Shown here piece by piece: positions 52,772-60,889 of a stretch of 64,000 nt of DNA. Numbering within the stretch: position 1 is the first letter of the stretch; every line of letters starts with the position of its first letter. The position numbers and the translations under genes are program-made. The DNA is from Pedobacter cryoconitis (GTDB lineage Bacteria; Bacteroidota; Bacteroidia; Sphingobacteriales; Sphingobacteriaceae), in the NCBI RefSeq assembly GCF_014200605.1, contig NZ_JACHCE010000007.1, positions 1 to 64,000 of the forward strand, in the 5' to 3' direction. The notes under the pieces were generated by a model, which worked only from the letters and a program-made list of their open reading frames with translations, searched no databases and was not told where the DNA came from.

Positions 52772-54163
52772 ATGATAAAGAAATCAATATTGTTATTCTT
52801 TTCTTGTGCGATGACGCTGATGTTGTCTGCACAGGAAAACCAGAAAGGGGCCGAAAGTGAGCCTGTCAGACTTATTCGCGGACCTTATCTGCAGGTAGCA
52901 AGCAGTACAGGGATACTGATCCGCTGGAGAACAGATGTCTCCTCCAGAAGTAAAGTGAAATATGGTACAACTTTAGGTAAACTTGATCAGACAACCGAAG
53001 ATCTTGCATTGTTAACTGAACATAAAATACAGTTAAAAGGGCTTTTACCGGCTACTAAATACTATTATGCGATAGGAGGGTTGAAAGATACACTTCAGGG
53101 TAATCAGGACAATTATTTCGTGACCTTACCAGAGCCTGGAAAAATTGGACGTTACCGGATTGCAGCGCTTGGTGATTGCGGGGATAATTCAATCAATCAG
53201 CGCAGGGTAAAAGAGCAGGTATTGAAATATATAGGTAAAAATGACCTGACAGCATGGATCCTGTTAGGTGATAATGCTTATTCTGATGGAACTGATTCTG
53301 AGTTTCAAAGTAAATTCTTTAATATCTATAAGGATGATCTGTTAAAAAAGTATCCTTTATTTCCTGCTCCCGGAAATCACGATTATCATGATACGGATCT
53401 TTCATCAAAACGTGCGCAGGAAACTCATGAAACTGCTTATTATCAGAATTTTTCTATGCCTGTAAATGGTGAGTCGGGTGGCACACCTTCTCATACCCAG
53501 GCTTTTTATTCTTTTGATATTGGAAATATACATTTCATCTCGCTCGACTCTTATGGTAAAGAAGATCAGACCTACCGGTTATATGATACTTTAGGCCCGC
53601 AGGTCAACTGGATCAAGAAAGATCTGGCAGAAAATAAGAACAAGGGATGGGTTATTGCTTTCTGGCATCACCCTCCTTATACGATGGGTTCACATAATTC
53701 TGATCAGGAAGAAGAGCTGGTTAAAATCAGAGAGAATTTTATCCGTATTATTGAGCGTGAAGGAGTAGACCTGGTTTTAAACGGGCATAGCCATGATTAT
53801 GAACGAAGCAGAATGATGAAAGGCCATTATGGACCTGCTAATACTTTTGATGCTAAAAAACACAACCTGAGTACTTCTTCTGGCAGGAATGATGGCAGCA
53901 AAGATTCGGCTCCTTATCAGAAAGACCCTGCGCATAACCAGGGTACAGTCTATGTAGTTAGTGGCTCTGCCGGGAAATTGGGTGGGAAACAATTGACTTA
54001 TCCGCATCATGCAATGTATTTTTCTGATGCTGAACATGGTGGTGCAAGTGTGCTGGAAGTAGAAGGCAATCGTCTGGATTTAAAATGGGTATGTGCTGAT
54101 GGAGAAATCCGGGATCAGTTTACCATTGTAAAAAAAGCTGCTAAAGTACATGTACCAAAATAA
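52772..54163 (+). CDS. purple-acid-phosphatase-like metallophosphoesterase
   Basis: 463 residues. Signal peptide LSAQ; an N-terminal Fn3-like domain (about 30-120; GPYLQVASSTGILIRWRTD); then the phosphoesterase: GDCGDN, LGDNAYSDG, PGNHDYHDTD, WHHPPYTMG and NGHSHDYERS, which supply the seven metal ligands of the PAP family, including Tyr in GDNAY. The order Fn3 then catalytic domain is that of PAPs. It should remove phosphate from monoesters, here probably lower inositol phosphates made by the phytase. The next gene starts inside its 3' end (14-nt overlap). Confidence 0.9.
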   Translation: MIKKSILLFFSCAMTLMLSAQENQKGAESEPVRLIRGPYLQVASSTGILIRWRTDVSSRSKVKYGTTLGKLDQTTEDLALLTEHKIQLKGLLPATKYYYAIGGLKDTLQGNQDNYFVTLPEPGKIGRYRIAALGDCGDNSINQRRVKEQVLKYIGKNDLTAWILLGDNAYSDGTDSEFQSKFFNIYKDDLLKKYPLFPAPGNHDYHDTDLSSKRAQETHETAYYQNFSMPVNGESGGTPSHTQAFYSFDIGNIHFISLDSYGKEDQTYRLYDTLGPQVNWIKKDLAENKNKGWVIAFWHHPPYTMGSHNSDQEEELVKIRENFIRIIEREGVDLVLNGHSHDYERSRMMKGHYGPANTFDAKKHNLSTSSGRNDGSKDSAPYQKDPAHNQGTVYVVSGSAGKLGGKQLTYPHHAMYFSDAEHGGASVLEVEGNRLDLKWVCADGEIRDQFTIVKKAAKVHVPK

Positions 54164-56024
54164 ACTGAAAATTATTATCCAGTTTTTATTATTCATAACC
54201 TGCCTGTCTGTTGTTTTAGGTTTAAAAGAATCAACAGACAGGATTGGTCTGAAGCCTCTGACGGATGAAATGAAAACCAGTTTCATCCTGTTTGAGCAAA
54301 GTACAAGAGAATTGCAAAATGCGGTGTCACTGCTTGAGGAAAATTCTTCAGGCAAGGGGAAGAAAGAAATTAGCATCACTCAAAAAGAGTTGAGCGGCGC
54401 CAGGATCAATGCTGCTAAAGAAGCCCTTAAAAATAGCCGGATGGCTTATAAAAGGATAGAATTTTTTATGGACTATTTCTTTCAGAGTTCTTCTCTTATT
54501 TATAACCGGCCAGCAAAAGTAGAGGTCGAAGAACCTTATATGGAATACCAGGAGCCCTCCGGATTTCAGGTGATAGAAGCGATGTTATTTGATGCTGACC
54601 CATTAGTGCATCAGAAAGAATTAGCAGATCAGGCTGAGTTACTGGTTTCCTCAGCAGCCGACTTACCTGCTTTGCTTTATGGTTTCGATGCAAGCGATAA
54701 TCAGGTATTGGAAAGTGTACGTTTAGAATTAGTTAAGGTTATTACTTTAAGTATTACAGGATATGATGCGCCAGAACTAAAGAGTGGAATAGAAGAATCT
54801 TATCAAAGTATATTCACTGTTCAAAAGGTATTATTACCCTATATCAAAAAAGATCTGCCAGGATCGGCTTTGCTGAATCAGCAGTTGGGAGCCACTGTTG
54901 ATTATTTACATCAGCATCCCGATTTCGACAGTTTTGACCGGATGGAATTTTTAAGGCATTATGCCTTGCCTTTACAGGAACAGCTTAGAAATTTTATTCA
55001 ATCTTCAAAATCTGAACTCCAGCAGAAGAGTGTGTTAAATTATGAGGCTAAAAATATTTTTAGTCCTGATGCAATTCCTTCAAATGTATTTCCGGATGCA
55101 GCAAACAGAAATCTGAAAATGGTTGCTTTAGGTAAAAAGCTTTTTCTGGAAAAAGCATTGTCAGGAAATTTAAAAAGAAGCTGCGCCAGTTGCCATCATC
55201 CTGATCAGTATTTTAGTGAGCAATTAAAAACCAGTACTGCTTTTGACGGGAAAAGCTCAGTTTCCAGAAATGCACCATCTCTATTATATGCAGGCTTTCA
55301 ATATAGTCAGTTCTGGGATGGACGTGCAAAAAGTTTACAGGAGCAAATTAAGACTGTAATTTCTAATCCGTTTGAAATGAATGGAGATCATCAGGTGATT
55401 GTTGCTGAACTGAATAAATCTGCTGATTATAGGCGTGATTTTGCGGCTGCATTTCCAGAGATGGCTGTAAACGCCATTAATATAAAGACTGTAGCAGATG
55501 CGCTGGCCGCTTATTTAGGTGAGCTTAATCCCAGGAACTCGGCCTTTGACAGGTATATGAACGGAGATTCAAAAGCGCTTAAAAGCGAGGCCCTTAAAGG
55601 CTTTAACTTATTTATGGGAAAGGCACAGTGTGGAAGTTGTCACTTTGCTCCGCTTTTTAATGGTTTGATTCCACCATATTATAAATTAACTGAATACGAG
55701 ATATTAGGTACTCCTGCGAATGCCGATTTCAAAAACGCGAAAAAAGATAAGGACAGGGGCAGGCATGATTTCTTTCCGATCAGCTATTACGAAGCTGCAT
55801 TTAAGACACCCACAGTTCGCAATGTTGAAATGACAGCTCCTTATATGCATAATGGAGTCTTTAAAGATTTATACCAGGTAGTAGATTTTTACAATAAAGG
55901 TGGAGGTGCTGGTTTAGGATTGGATTTACCCGGACAGACCTTATCTGCTAAGCCTTTAAACTTATCAGAAAAAGAGATGCGCGAGATTGTTGATTTTATG
56001 AAATCATTAACTGATAATCTATAA
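54150..56024 (+). CDS. MauG-type di-heme peroxidase with N-terminal imelysin-like domain
   Basis: 624 residues. A signal/membrane anchor (residues 5-25) is followed by about 270 residues of all-helical sequence with the segment GFQVIEAMLFDADP at about 138-150, which matches the imelysin signature (compare GYHAIEFLLWG and GLKGLEYLLFD in the window), although His is lost. LDFDSFDRMEFLRHYALPLQ continues the helical bundle. From about 310 it is a di-heme cytochrome-c peroxidase/MauG domain: SCASCHHPDQYF (heme 1, about 344) and CGSCHFAPLFNG (heme 2, about 493), with APYMHNGVFKDLYQVVDFY near the end. Fusions of this kind explain why imelysins and di-heme enzymes are neighbours in the other operon. 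Confidence 0.85.
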   Translation: MYQNKLKIIIQFLLFITCLSVVLGLKESTDRIGLKPLTDEMKTSFILFEQSTRELQNAVSLLEENSSGKGKKEISITQKELSGARINAAKEALKNSRMAYKRIEFFMDYFFQSSSLIYNRPAKVEVEEPYMEYQEPSGFQVIEAMLFDADPLVHQKELADQAELLVSSAADLPALLYGFDASDNQVLESVRLELVKVITLSITGYDAPELKSGIEESYQSIFTVQKVLLPYIKKDLPGSALLNQQLGATVDYLHQHPDFDSFDRMEFLRHYALPLQEQLRNFIQSSKSELQQKSVLNYEAKNIFSPDAIPSNVFPDAANRNLKMVALGKKLFLEKALSGNLKRSCASCHHPDQYFSEQLKTSTAFDGKSSVSRNAPSLLYAGFQYSQFWDGRAKSLQEQIKTVISNPFEMNGDHQVIVAELNKSADYRRDFAAAFPEMAVNAINIKTVADALAAYLGELNPRNSAFDRYMNGDSKALKSEALKGFNLFMGKAQCGSCHFAPLFNGLIPPYYKLTEYEILGTPANADFKNAKKDKDRGRHDFFPISYYEAAFKTPTVRNVEMTAPYMHNGVFKDLYQVVDFYNKGGGAGLGLDLPGQTLSAKPLNLSEKEMREIVDFMKSLTDNL

Positions 56025-56089
56025 TAATATATAACAATAGAAATATTTTTTTTATAAATTGCTTTACATCTATTTAAAAAATCTATTTT

Positions 56090-56884
56090 ATGAAAAACAA
56101 ATTTCTATTTTTCAGTACTGCCGTACTGTTCTGCCTGACCAGCTGTAAGAAAAATGCAGATAATTCTGCGCCTGTAAACAATGATCAAAAAGTTCAGGAA
56201 ACCGGTTTACATACTGAATTTGTCTGTGAAATGAAGCAGCCAGAAGCAGGTGGCCCTGCCACTGAGTCGAATGGCCCATCCAACAAACTTTGGGCAAATG
56301 GAAGTACAATTAAAGTACGTTTCATAGGTGGTTCTGCACTTGTACGTGAAAAAGTTAAACAGTATGCTAAAAGCTGGGAAGCTTCAGCAAATGTTACTTT
56401 TTCTTTTGTGGCAGATAATGCTGCCGCTGATATTAAAGTCGGTTTTACAAGTGGAGCAGGATCATGGTCTTATATTGGAACGACATCAAAACAGTATTCG
56501 CCATCTATGAACTATGGCTGGTTTACTGACAATACCAGTGATGTGGAATTCAGAAGGACCATTACCCATGAGTTTGGCCACGCCTTAGGACTTAATCATG
56601 AGCAGTCACACCCTGACGCTAATATTCCATGGAATACCCAGGCTGTATATGATTACTATATGGGACCTCCTAATAACTGGTCTAAAGCTCAAATTGACTT
56701 TAATGTGTTGCGTGTAGAGTCCAGAACAGGCTTAAATTATACGGCTTACGATTCTTCTTCTATTATGCATTATGCAGTTCAAGCCCGTTTTACTACGAAT
56801 AATACAACTATCGCAGCTAATAATACCACCATTTCTGCTAAGGATGTTTTATATATGAAAACATATTATCCGGGAAGAAGCTAA
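56090..56884 (+). CDS. astacin-type (M12A-like) zinc metalloprotease lipoprotein, copy 1
   Basis: 264 residues. Lipoprotein signal LFCLTSCKKNA. The mature enzyme carries the astacin/metzincin zinc site THEFGHALGLNHEQSH (HExxHxxGxxH), followed by PDANIPWN and the Met-turn SSSIMHYAVQA. WANGSTIKVRFIGGS and the SWSYIGTTSKQYSPSMN region form the N-terminal lobe. It should hydrolyse proteins on the cell surface. The protein is almost the same as the one at 58800-59591. There is a strong terminator after it. Confidence 0.88.
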   Translation: MKNKFLFFSTAVLFCLTSCKKNADNSAPVNNDQKVQETGLHTEFVCEMKQPEAGGPATESNGPSNKLWANGSTIKVRFIGGSALVREKVKQYAKSWEASANVTFSFVADNAAADIKVGFTSGAGSWSYIGTTSKQYSPSMNYGWFTDNTSDVEFRRTITHEFGHALGLNHEQSHPDANIPWNTQAVYDYYMGPPNNWSKAQIDFNVLRVESRTGLNYTAYDSSSIMHYAVQARFTTNNTTIAANNTTISAKDVLYMKTYYPGRS

Positions 56885-56901
56885 AGCTGATCCATTTCAT
56901 G

Positions 56902-56946
56902 AAAAGAGCCTGCGTCGTAAATATTTATGATGCAGGCTTTTTTTTT
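56902..56946 (+). terminator. long-stem terminator after astacin copy 1
   Basis: GAGCCTGCGTCGTAAAT and ATTTATGATGCAGGCTTT form a stem of about 15 bp with two G-U pairs, followed by a run of nine T (56938-56946). It lies 20 bp after the stop codon. Confidence 0.8.
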
Positions 56947-57037
56947 GCAGCTTCTTAACGCAGTCTGCATTATTTTCTGACTATCAAAAAGTCTCCTTTT
57001 TGTGATTTGTCATTTTTTGGCAATCATTAAAAATCAA

Positions 57038-57069
57038 TTAGACTAGTCTGTCTAAAATAAATACTTTTG
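57038..57069 (+). promoter_or_regulatory. TetR operator and -7 element of the TetR gene
   Basis: TTAGAC (57038-57043) and GTCTAA (57050-57055) are inverted repeats around TAGTCT, and the core AGACTAGTCT is itself a perfect palindrome. The TACTTTTG -7 element follows at 57062-57069, three bases before the ATG at 57073. The operator therefore lies between the -33 and -7 positions, where a bound repressor would block RNA polymerase. LmrA/QdoR-type TetR proteins use similar TAGAC-N-GTCTA sites. Autoregulation is inference. Confidence 0.55.
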
Positions 57070-57072
57070 TTT

Positions 57073-57630
57073 ATGAAATCATCAGCAGTAAAAGATAAAG
57101 TTTTGGAAACAGCTACTCGTTTATTTTATGGACAGGGTTACAATTTGACAGGAATAAACCAGGTAATCGATGAAGCTGGGGTAGCTCGTGGTTCATTATA
57201 TTACAATTTTGAATCAAAAACAGATCTTTTATTGACTTATCTGGATAAGTGCAGCCGATTTTGGTTTGAAGAAATCGACAAATTTCTATTGCCAATAGAA
57301 TCACCAAGAGAGAAATTATTGGGGCTTTTTGATTTTGAAGTGCTTTTTCAGGAGCGTTTAAATTTTGGGGGCTGTCCTTTTATTAAAATTACAAGCGAAG
57401 TAGGAAGTCAATATGAAAGCGTATCTGCCGAAGTAAAGCAGTTCAAGCTGACATTTAAACAATACATATCGGATCTGGTTAAAGATGCTCATATTCAGGG
57501 TTTTCTGTCTGATGAAGAACTGACTGATATGATATTCTTTCTTTTAGATGGAGTGGATGTCAGCAGCACTATATTCAGTAGTACCGAGCAAATACTTAAA
57601 GCAAGGAAAATAGTTAACAAGCTCCTCTAG
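57073..57630 (+). CDS. TetR-family repressor, LmrA/YxaF-like
   Basis: 185 residues from ATG 57073, since the TTG at 57067 overlaps the -7 element. N-terminal HTH: KDKVLETATRLFYGQGYNLTG then INQVIDEAGVARGSLYYNFESKTDLLLTYL, the usual TetR pattern (A-x-x-x-x-x-x-x-x-Y-x-x-F-x-x-K). The C-terminal half with CPFIKITSEVG and the flanking helices resembles LmrA/YxaF-like ligand domains. It probably binds its own operator and controls the hydrolase gene 66 bp downstream. The leader is almost absent. Confidence 0.85.
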   Translation: MKSSAVKDKVLETATRLFYGQGYNLTGINQVIDEAGVARGSLYYNFESKTDLLLTYLDKCSRFWFEEIDKFLLPIESPREKLLGLFDFEVLFQERLNFGGCPFIKITSEVGSQYESVSAEVKQFKLTFKQYISDLVKDAHIQGFLSDEELTDMIFFLLDGVDVSSTIFSSTEQILKARKIVNKLL

Positions 57631-57696
57631 CTTGTTCTTTCCGGGCAAAAAAAGACATTTTGTCTTTGTCATTTTAAAATATTAATCATTTTTCAT

Positions 57697-58620
57697 ATGG
57701 AACCGGTGAATACATCATCAATTAAAAACGAATCATTAGTAAATTCACTACCTGGCTTTTCGAGTAATTTTGTAGCTGTTAATGGAATTAATCTTCACTA
57801 TGTGCGTGGTGGGGCTGGTCTTCCTCTTATCCTTTTACCAGGCTGGCCATTAACCTGGTGGTCTTATCATAAAATCATGCCTGTGCTGGCTGAATATTAT
57901 GATGTAATTGTTGTAGACTACCGTGGTATGGGGAGTTCAGATAAACCAGTGGATGGGTATGACAAAAAAAACATGGCAAGTGACATTTCTGAACTTGTTA
58001 AGGAGTTAGGGCTTGGACCTGTTCATATCGCAGGGCACGATATCGGAGCAATGATTGCATTTAGTTTTGCTGCGAACCATCCTGATCAGACCGCTAAGTT
58101 GATCTTGTTGGATGCAAATCATCCGGAAGAAAGTATGTATCAGCTTACTCTTATTCCCCCTTATGGTGGTTTTGATGGAGAACGACTAAGTATAGACACA
58201 CCTTATTTTTGGTGGTGGTCATTTTTTCAGGTCAAAGGTTTATCAGAACAACTCATGGAGGGACGTGCACATTTTATCTTTGAGTGGTTTTTTCAAAATT
58301 CGCTTGTGGATCAAAATAGTATCAGTTCATTTGATCGCTCCGTATATTTTTCAGCTTACCAGACTAAAGATGATATCAGGGCAGCGAATGCATGGTTCCA
58401 AAATTTTGCCAGGGATATTGAAGATCAGAAATCTTACGCTCCGCTTGAACTTCCAGTACTTGGAATAGCAGGTGCCTTTTATGACTGGATGGGAGCAGTA
58501 CTGCCTGCTAAAGTTAAAAATCTCAAAATGGTAAAGGCAACTAAAACCGCACATTATCCTGCACAGGAAGAGCCTGAATTTACTGCTCAAACTATAATTG
58601 ACTTTATAGCTACTAAATAA
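57697..58620 (+). CDS. alpha/beta hydrolase, paralogue of the 19959 gene
   Basis: 307 residues. LILLPGWPLTWWSYHKIMPVLAE is the oxyanion-hole region, IAGHDIGAMIAFSFA the nucleophile elbow (Asp), and TKTAHYPAQEEPEF holds the catalytic His. VVDYRGMGSSDKPVDGYDKKNM matches the paralogue closely. It is most like epoxide-hydrolase/dehalogenase-type enzymes. The gene is preceded by a TetR repressor rather than a WYL regulator, so the two paralogues respond to different signals. A terminator follows. Confidence 0.87.
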   Translation: MEPVNTSSIKNESLVNSLPGFSSNFVAVNGINLHYVRGGAGLPLILLPGWPLTWWSYHKIMPVLAEYYDVIVVDYRGMGSSDKPVDGYDKKNMASDISELVKELGLGPVHIAGHDIGAMIAFSFAANHPDQTAKLILLDANHPEESMYQLTLIPPYGGFDGERLSIDTPYFWWWSFFQVKGLSEQLMEGRAHFIFEWFFQNSLVDQNSISSFDRSVYFSAYQTKDDIRAANAWFQNFARDIEDQKSYAPLELPVLGIAGAFYDWMGAVLPAKVKNLKMVKATKTAHYPAQEEPEFTAQTIIDFIATK

Positions 58621-58645
58621 AAATATAATAATCACATATGTATAG

Positions 58646-58676
58646 AAAAAGGCAGCTTTTATAAGCTGCCTTTTTT
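58646..58676 (+). terminator. rho-independent terminator after the hydrolase
   Basis: AAAAAGGCAGCTT (58646-58658), loop TTAT, AAGCTGCCTTTTTT form a perfect stem of 13 bp with a T-run. It ends the TetR-hydrolase unit. Confidence 0.85.
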
Positions 58677-58799
58677 GTTTTTCTTTAAAATATATCAACA
58701 ATCAGTTCTCTCAATAAATTGACGGATTATTCAATATATATTTTTTAGTATAAATAATTTTCTTAAATTGCTGATACCTATACTATTAAATCTATTAAT

Positions 58800-59591
58800 A
58801 TGAAAAACAAATTCCTATGGATTAGCGCAGCAGCGCTTTTCTGCCTGACCAGCTGTAAGAAAAATGCTGAAAATCCAGCACCAGCTGACAACACTCAAAA
58901 AGTCCAGGAAACTGGCTTACACACAGATTTTACCTGCCAGATGAAGGTTCCTGTTCACAACGGCCCGGTCACTGAGGCGAACGGCCCGGCAAACCAGCTC
59001 TGGCCAAATGGAAGTACAATTAAGGTTCGTTTTATCGGAGGTTCAACCTATGTCCGCAGTAAAGTCAAACAATATGCTAAAACATGGGAAACTTCTGCAA
59101 ACATTACTTTTTCGTTCGTAGCAGACAATGCAGCGGCTGATATTAAAATTGCATTTGCCAATGATGGTTCGTGGTCTTATGTAGGTAAGGAGTCTAAAAA
59201 CTATTCACCTTCAATGAACTATGGCTGGTTTAATGACAGTACAAGTGATACTGAATTCAGGAGAACAGTGACGCATGAATTTGGTCATGCTTTAGGACTT
59301 AACCATGAACAGTCTCATCCTGATGCTAATATTCCATGGAATACTCAGGCTGTATATGACTACTATATGGGTCCTCCTAATAACTGGTCTAAAGCGGATG
59401 TTGATTTTAATGTATTGGCTGTAGAGTCAAGAACAGGTTTAAATTACACTGCTTATGATTCTTCTTCTATTATGCATTATCCTGTCGAAGCCCGTTTTAC
59501 GACAAACAATAAAACTATTGCGGCTAATAACACAACTATTTCTGCGAAAGATGTTTTATATATGAAAACTTACTATCCTGGCAGAAGCTAA
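58800..59591 (+). CDS. astacin-type zinc metalloprotease lipoprotein, copy 2
   Basis: 263 residues, the same layout as copy 1: signal LFCLTSCKKNA, WPNGSTIKVRFIGGS, zinc site THEFGHALGLNHEQSH, then PDANIPWNTQAV and Met-turn SSSIMHYPVEA. Differences gather in the first 60 mature residues (PVHNGPVTEANGP versus the other copy) and in the SWSYVGKESK loop. The zinc ligands are intact, so both copies look active. The gene has its own promoter region and terminator, so it is an independent unit. Confidence 0.88.
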   Translation: MKNKFLWISAAALFCLTSCKKNAENPAPADNTQKVQETGLHTDFTCQMKVPVHNGPVTEANGPANQLWPNGSTIKVRFIGGSTYVRSKVKQYAKTWETSANITFSFVADNAAADIKIAFANDGSWSYVGKESKNYSPSMNYGWFNDSTSDTEFRRTVTHEFGHALGLNHEQSHPDANIPWNTQAVYDYYMGPPNNWSKADVDFNVLAVESRTGLNYTAYDSSSIMHYPVEARFTTNNKTIAANNTTISAKDVLYMKTYYPGRS

Positions 59592-59615
59592 TTGATGGCC
59601 TTATTATTTTTTTTT

Positions 59616-59647
59616 AAGCGGGTGTTTATTTAAATAAACACCCGCTT
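59616..59647 (+). terminator. perfect 16-bp stem terminator after astacin copy 2
   Basis: AAGCGGGTGTTTATTT (59616-59631) and AAATAAACACCCGCTT (59632-59647) are perfect inverted repeats with T-rich sequence on both sides. It stops the astacin transcript and may also act in the other direction. Confidence 0.85.
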
Positions 59648-59695
59648 TTATTTTGTTCTCACCGTATATTTGTCCTGGTTTTCAGAGACGGAATA

Positions 59696-60889
59696 ATGTC
59701 TGTGTTTAGATTTTATGATATGTTGAATCGATTTTTCTACTCTAAAATAGTTTTATTTTTTTTTGTAGCCTTATCCCTTGTAGGCTGCGCTATTTCTAGA
59801 AATATGACTGCTAAACAACAGCTATTACCGGCTTTTAGCAGTTTGAAGTATATAAATACTTATGTTCTCCCGCATAACCTGCAATATAAAGGGACTACTG
59901 TAGGAGGCTTATCTGCTATAGATTTCGATCCGGAAAGCAAGCTTTATTACATGATCTCTGACGATAGGTCTACGATAAATCCGGCCAGATTTTATACCGC
60001 TAAAATTACACTGTCGGCATCAGGAATTAGTGAAGTGACGATAAATGGAGTGAAAACACTGTATCAGAAAGACGGCTCAACTTATCCTAAATTAACTGTC
60101 AGTGCTACACGGACTACTGATCCTGAAGCTATGCGCTTTAATGGTGTAACTAAACAACTGATCTGGACAAGTGAAGGGGAGCGAATTTTAAAAAATGGTG
60201 ATACCACATTGATTGATCCAACAATTAATATTATTTCTACCCAAGGAAAATATGTGGATTCGATTCCATTACCGGATAATCTTAGAATGCATACCATAGA
60301 AAGTGGTCCAAGAAGAAATGGTGTTTTAGAAGGGCTTACTTTTGCTGATGATTTTAAGAGTTTATATGTTAACCTTGAAGAACCATTATATCAGGATGGA
60401 CCACGTGCAGAGTTTGTTAGAAATAAGGCATTTATCAGGATTTATAAATTTGATTTAAAGACTAAACTGAATACCGCTCAGTACGCTTATGAGCTAGAGC
60501 CGGTAGCTGTGCGGCCTGTTAAAGAAGGCGGGGAATATAACAATGGAATCCCGGATATACTTTGGTTAGGTAATAACCGGATGCTGATTACCGAACGCTC
60601 TTACTCGGCAGGTCACGACGGGGCTAATATTAAGGTTTTTTTGGCTGATCTACAGGATGCCACTAATGTTATCTATACAAAATCTTTAAAGGATAATCCT
60701 GCCAGTCATCCTGTGAAGAAGAAATTACTGTTAAATATGGATGACCTTGGTATCTATATTGATAATATTGAAGGTGCAACTTTAGGGCCTGTTTTGCCAA
60801 ACGGGCATCAGACAGTAATATTTGTGGCGGATAATAATTTCTATAAAAGAGAACAAAGCCAGTTTATGCTGTTTGAAGTTATCCCTTAA
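59696..60889 (+). CDS. phytase-like esterase lipoprotein (PF13449 type)
   Basis: 397 residues; ATG 59696 or 59720 both precede the lipoprotein signal FVALSLVGCAISRN. The mature protein shows the esterase-like-activity-of-phytase pattern: VGGLSAIDFDPESKLYYMISD, TTDPEAMRFNGVTKQLIWTSEG, RRNGVLEGLTFADDFKSLYVNLEEPL and NRMLITERSYSAGHDGANIKVFL. This is a beta-propeller related in shape to phytase; the family name rests on limited biochemistry. A -7-like TATATTTG is at 59665-59672. It ends by overlapping the stop of the convergent pentapeptide gene by 11 bp. Confidence 0.85.
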   Translation: MSVFRFYDMLNRFFYSKIVLFFFVALSLVGCAISRNMTAKQQLLPAFSSLKYINTYVLPHNLQYKGTTVGGLSAIDFDPESKLYYMISDDRSTINPARFYTAKITLSASGISEVTINGVKTLYQKDGSTYPKLTVSATRTTDPEAMRFNGVTKQLIWTSEGERILKNGDTTLIDPTINIISTQGKYVDSIPLPDNLRMHTIESGPRRNGVLEGLTFADDFKSLYVNLEEPLYQDGPRAEFVRNKAFIRIYKFDLKTKLNTAQYAYELEPVAVRPVKEGGEYNNGIPDILWLGNNRMLITERSYSAGHDGANIKVFLADLQDATNVIYTKSLKDNPASHPVKKKLLLNMDDLGIYIDNIEGATLGPVLPNGHQTVIFVADNNFYKREQSQFMLFEVIP

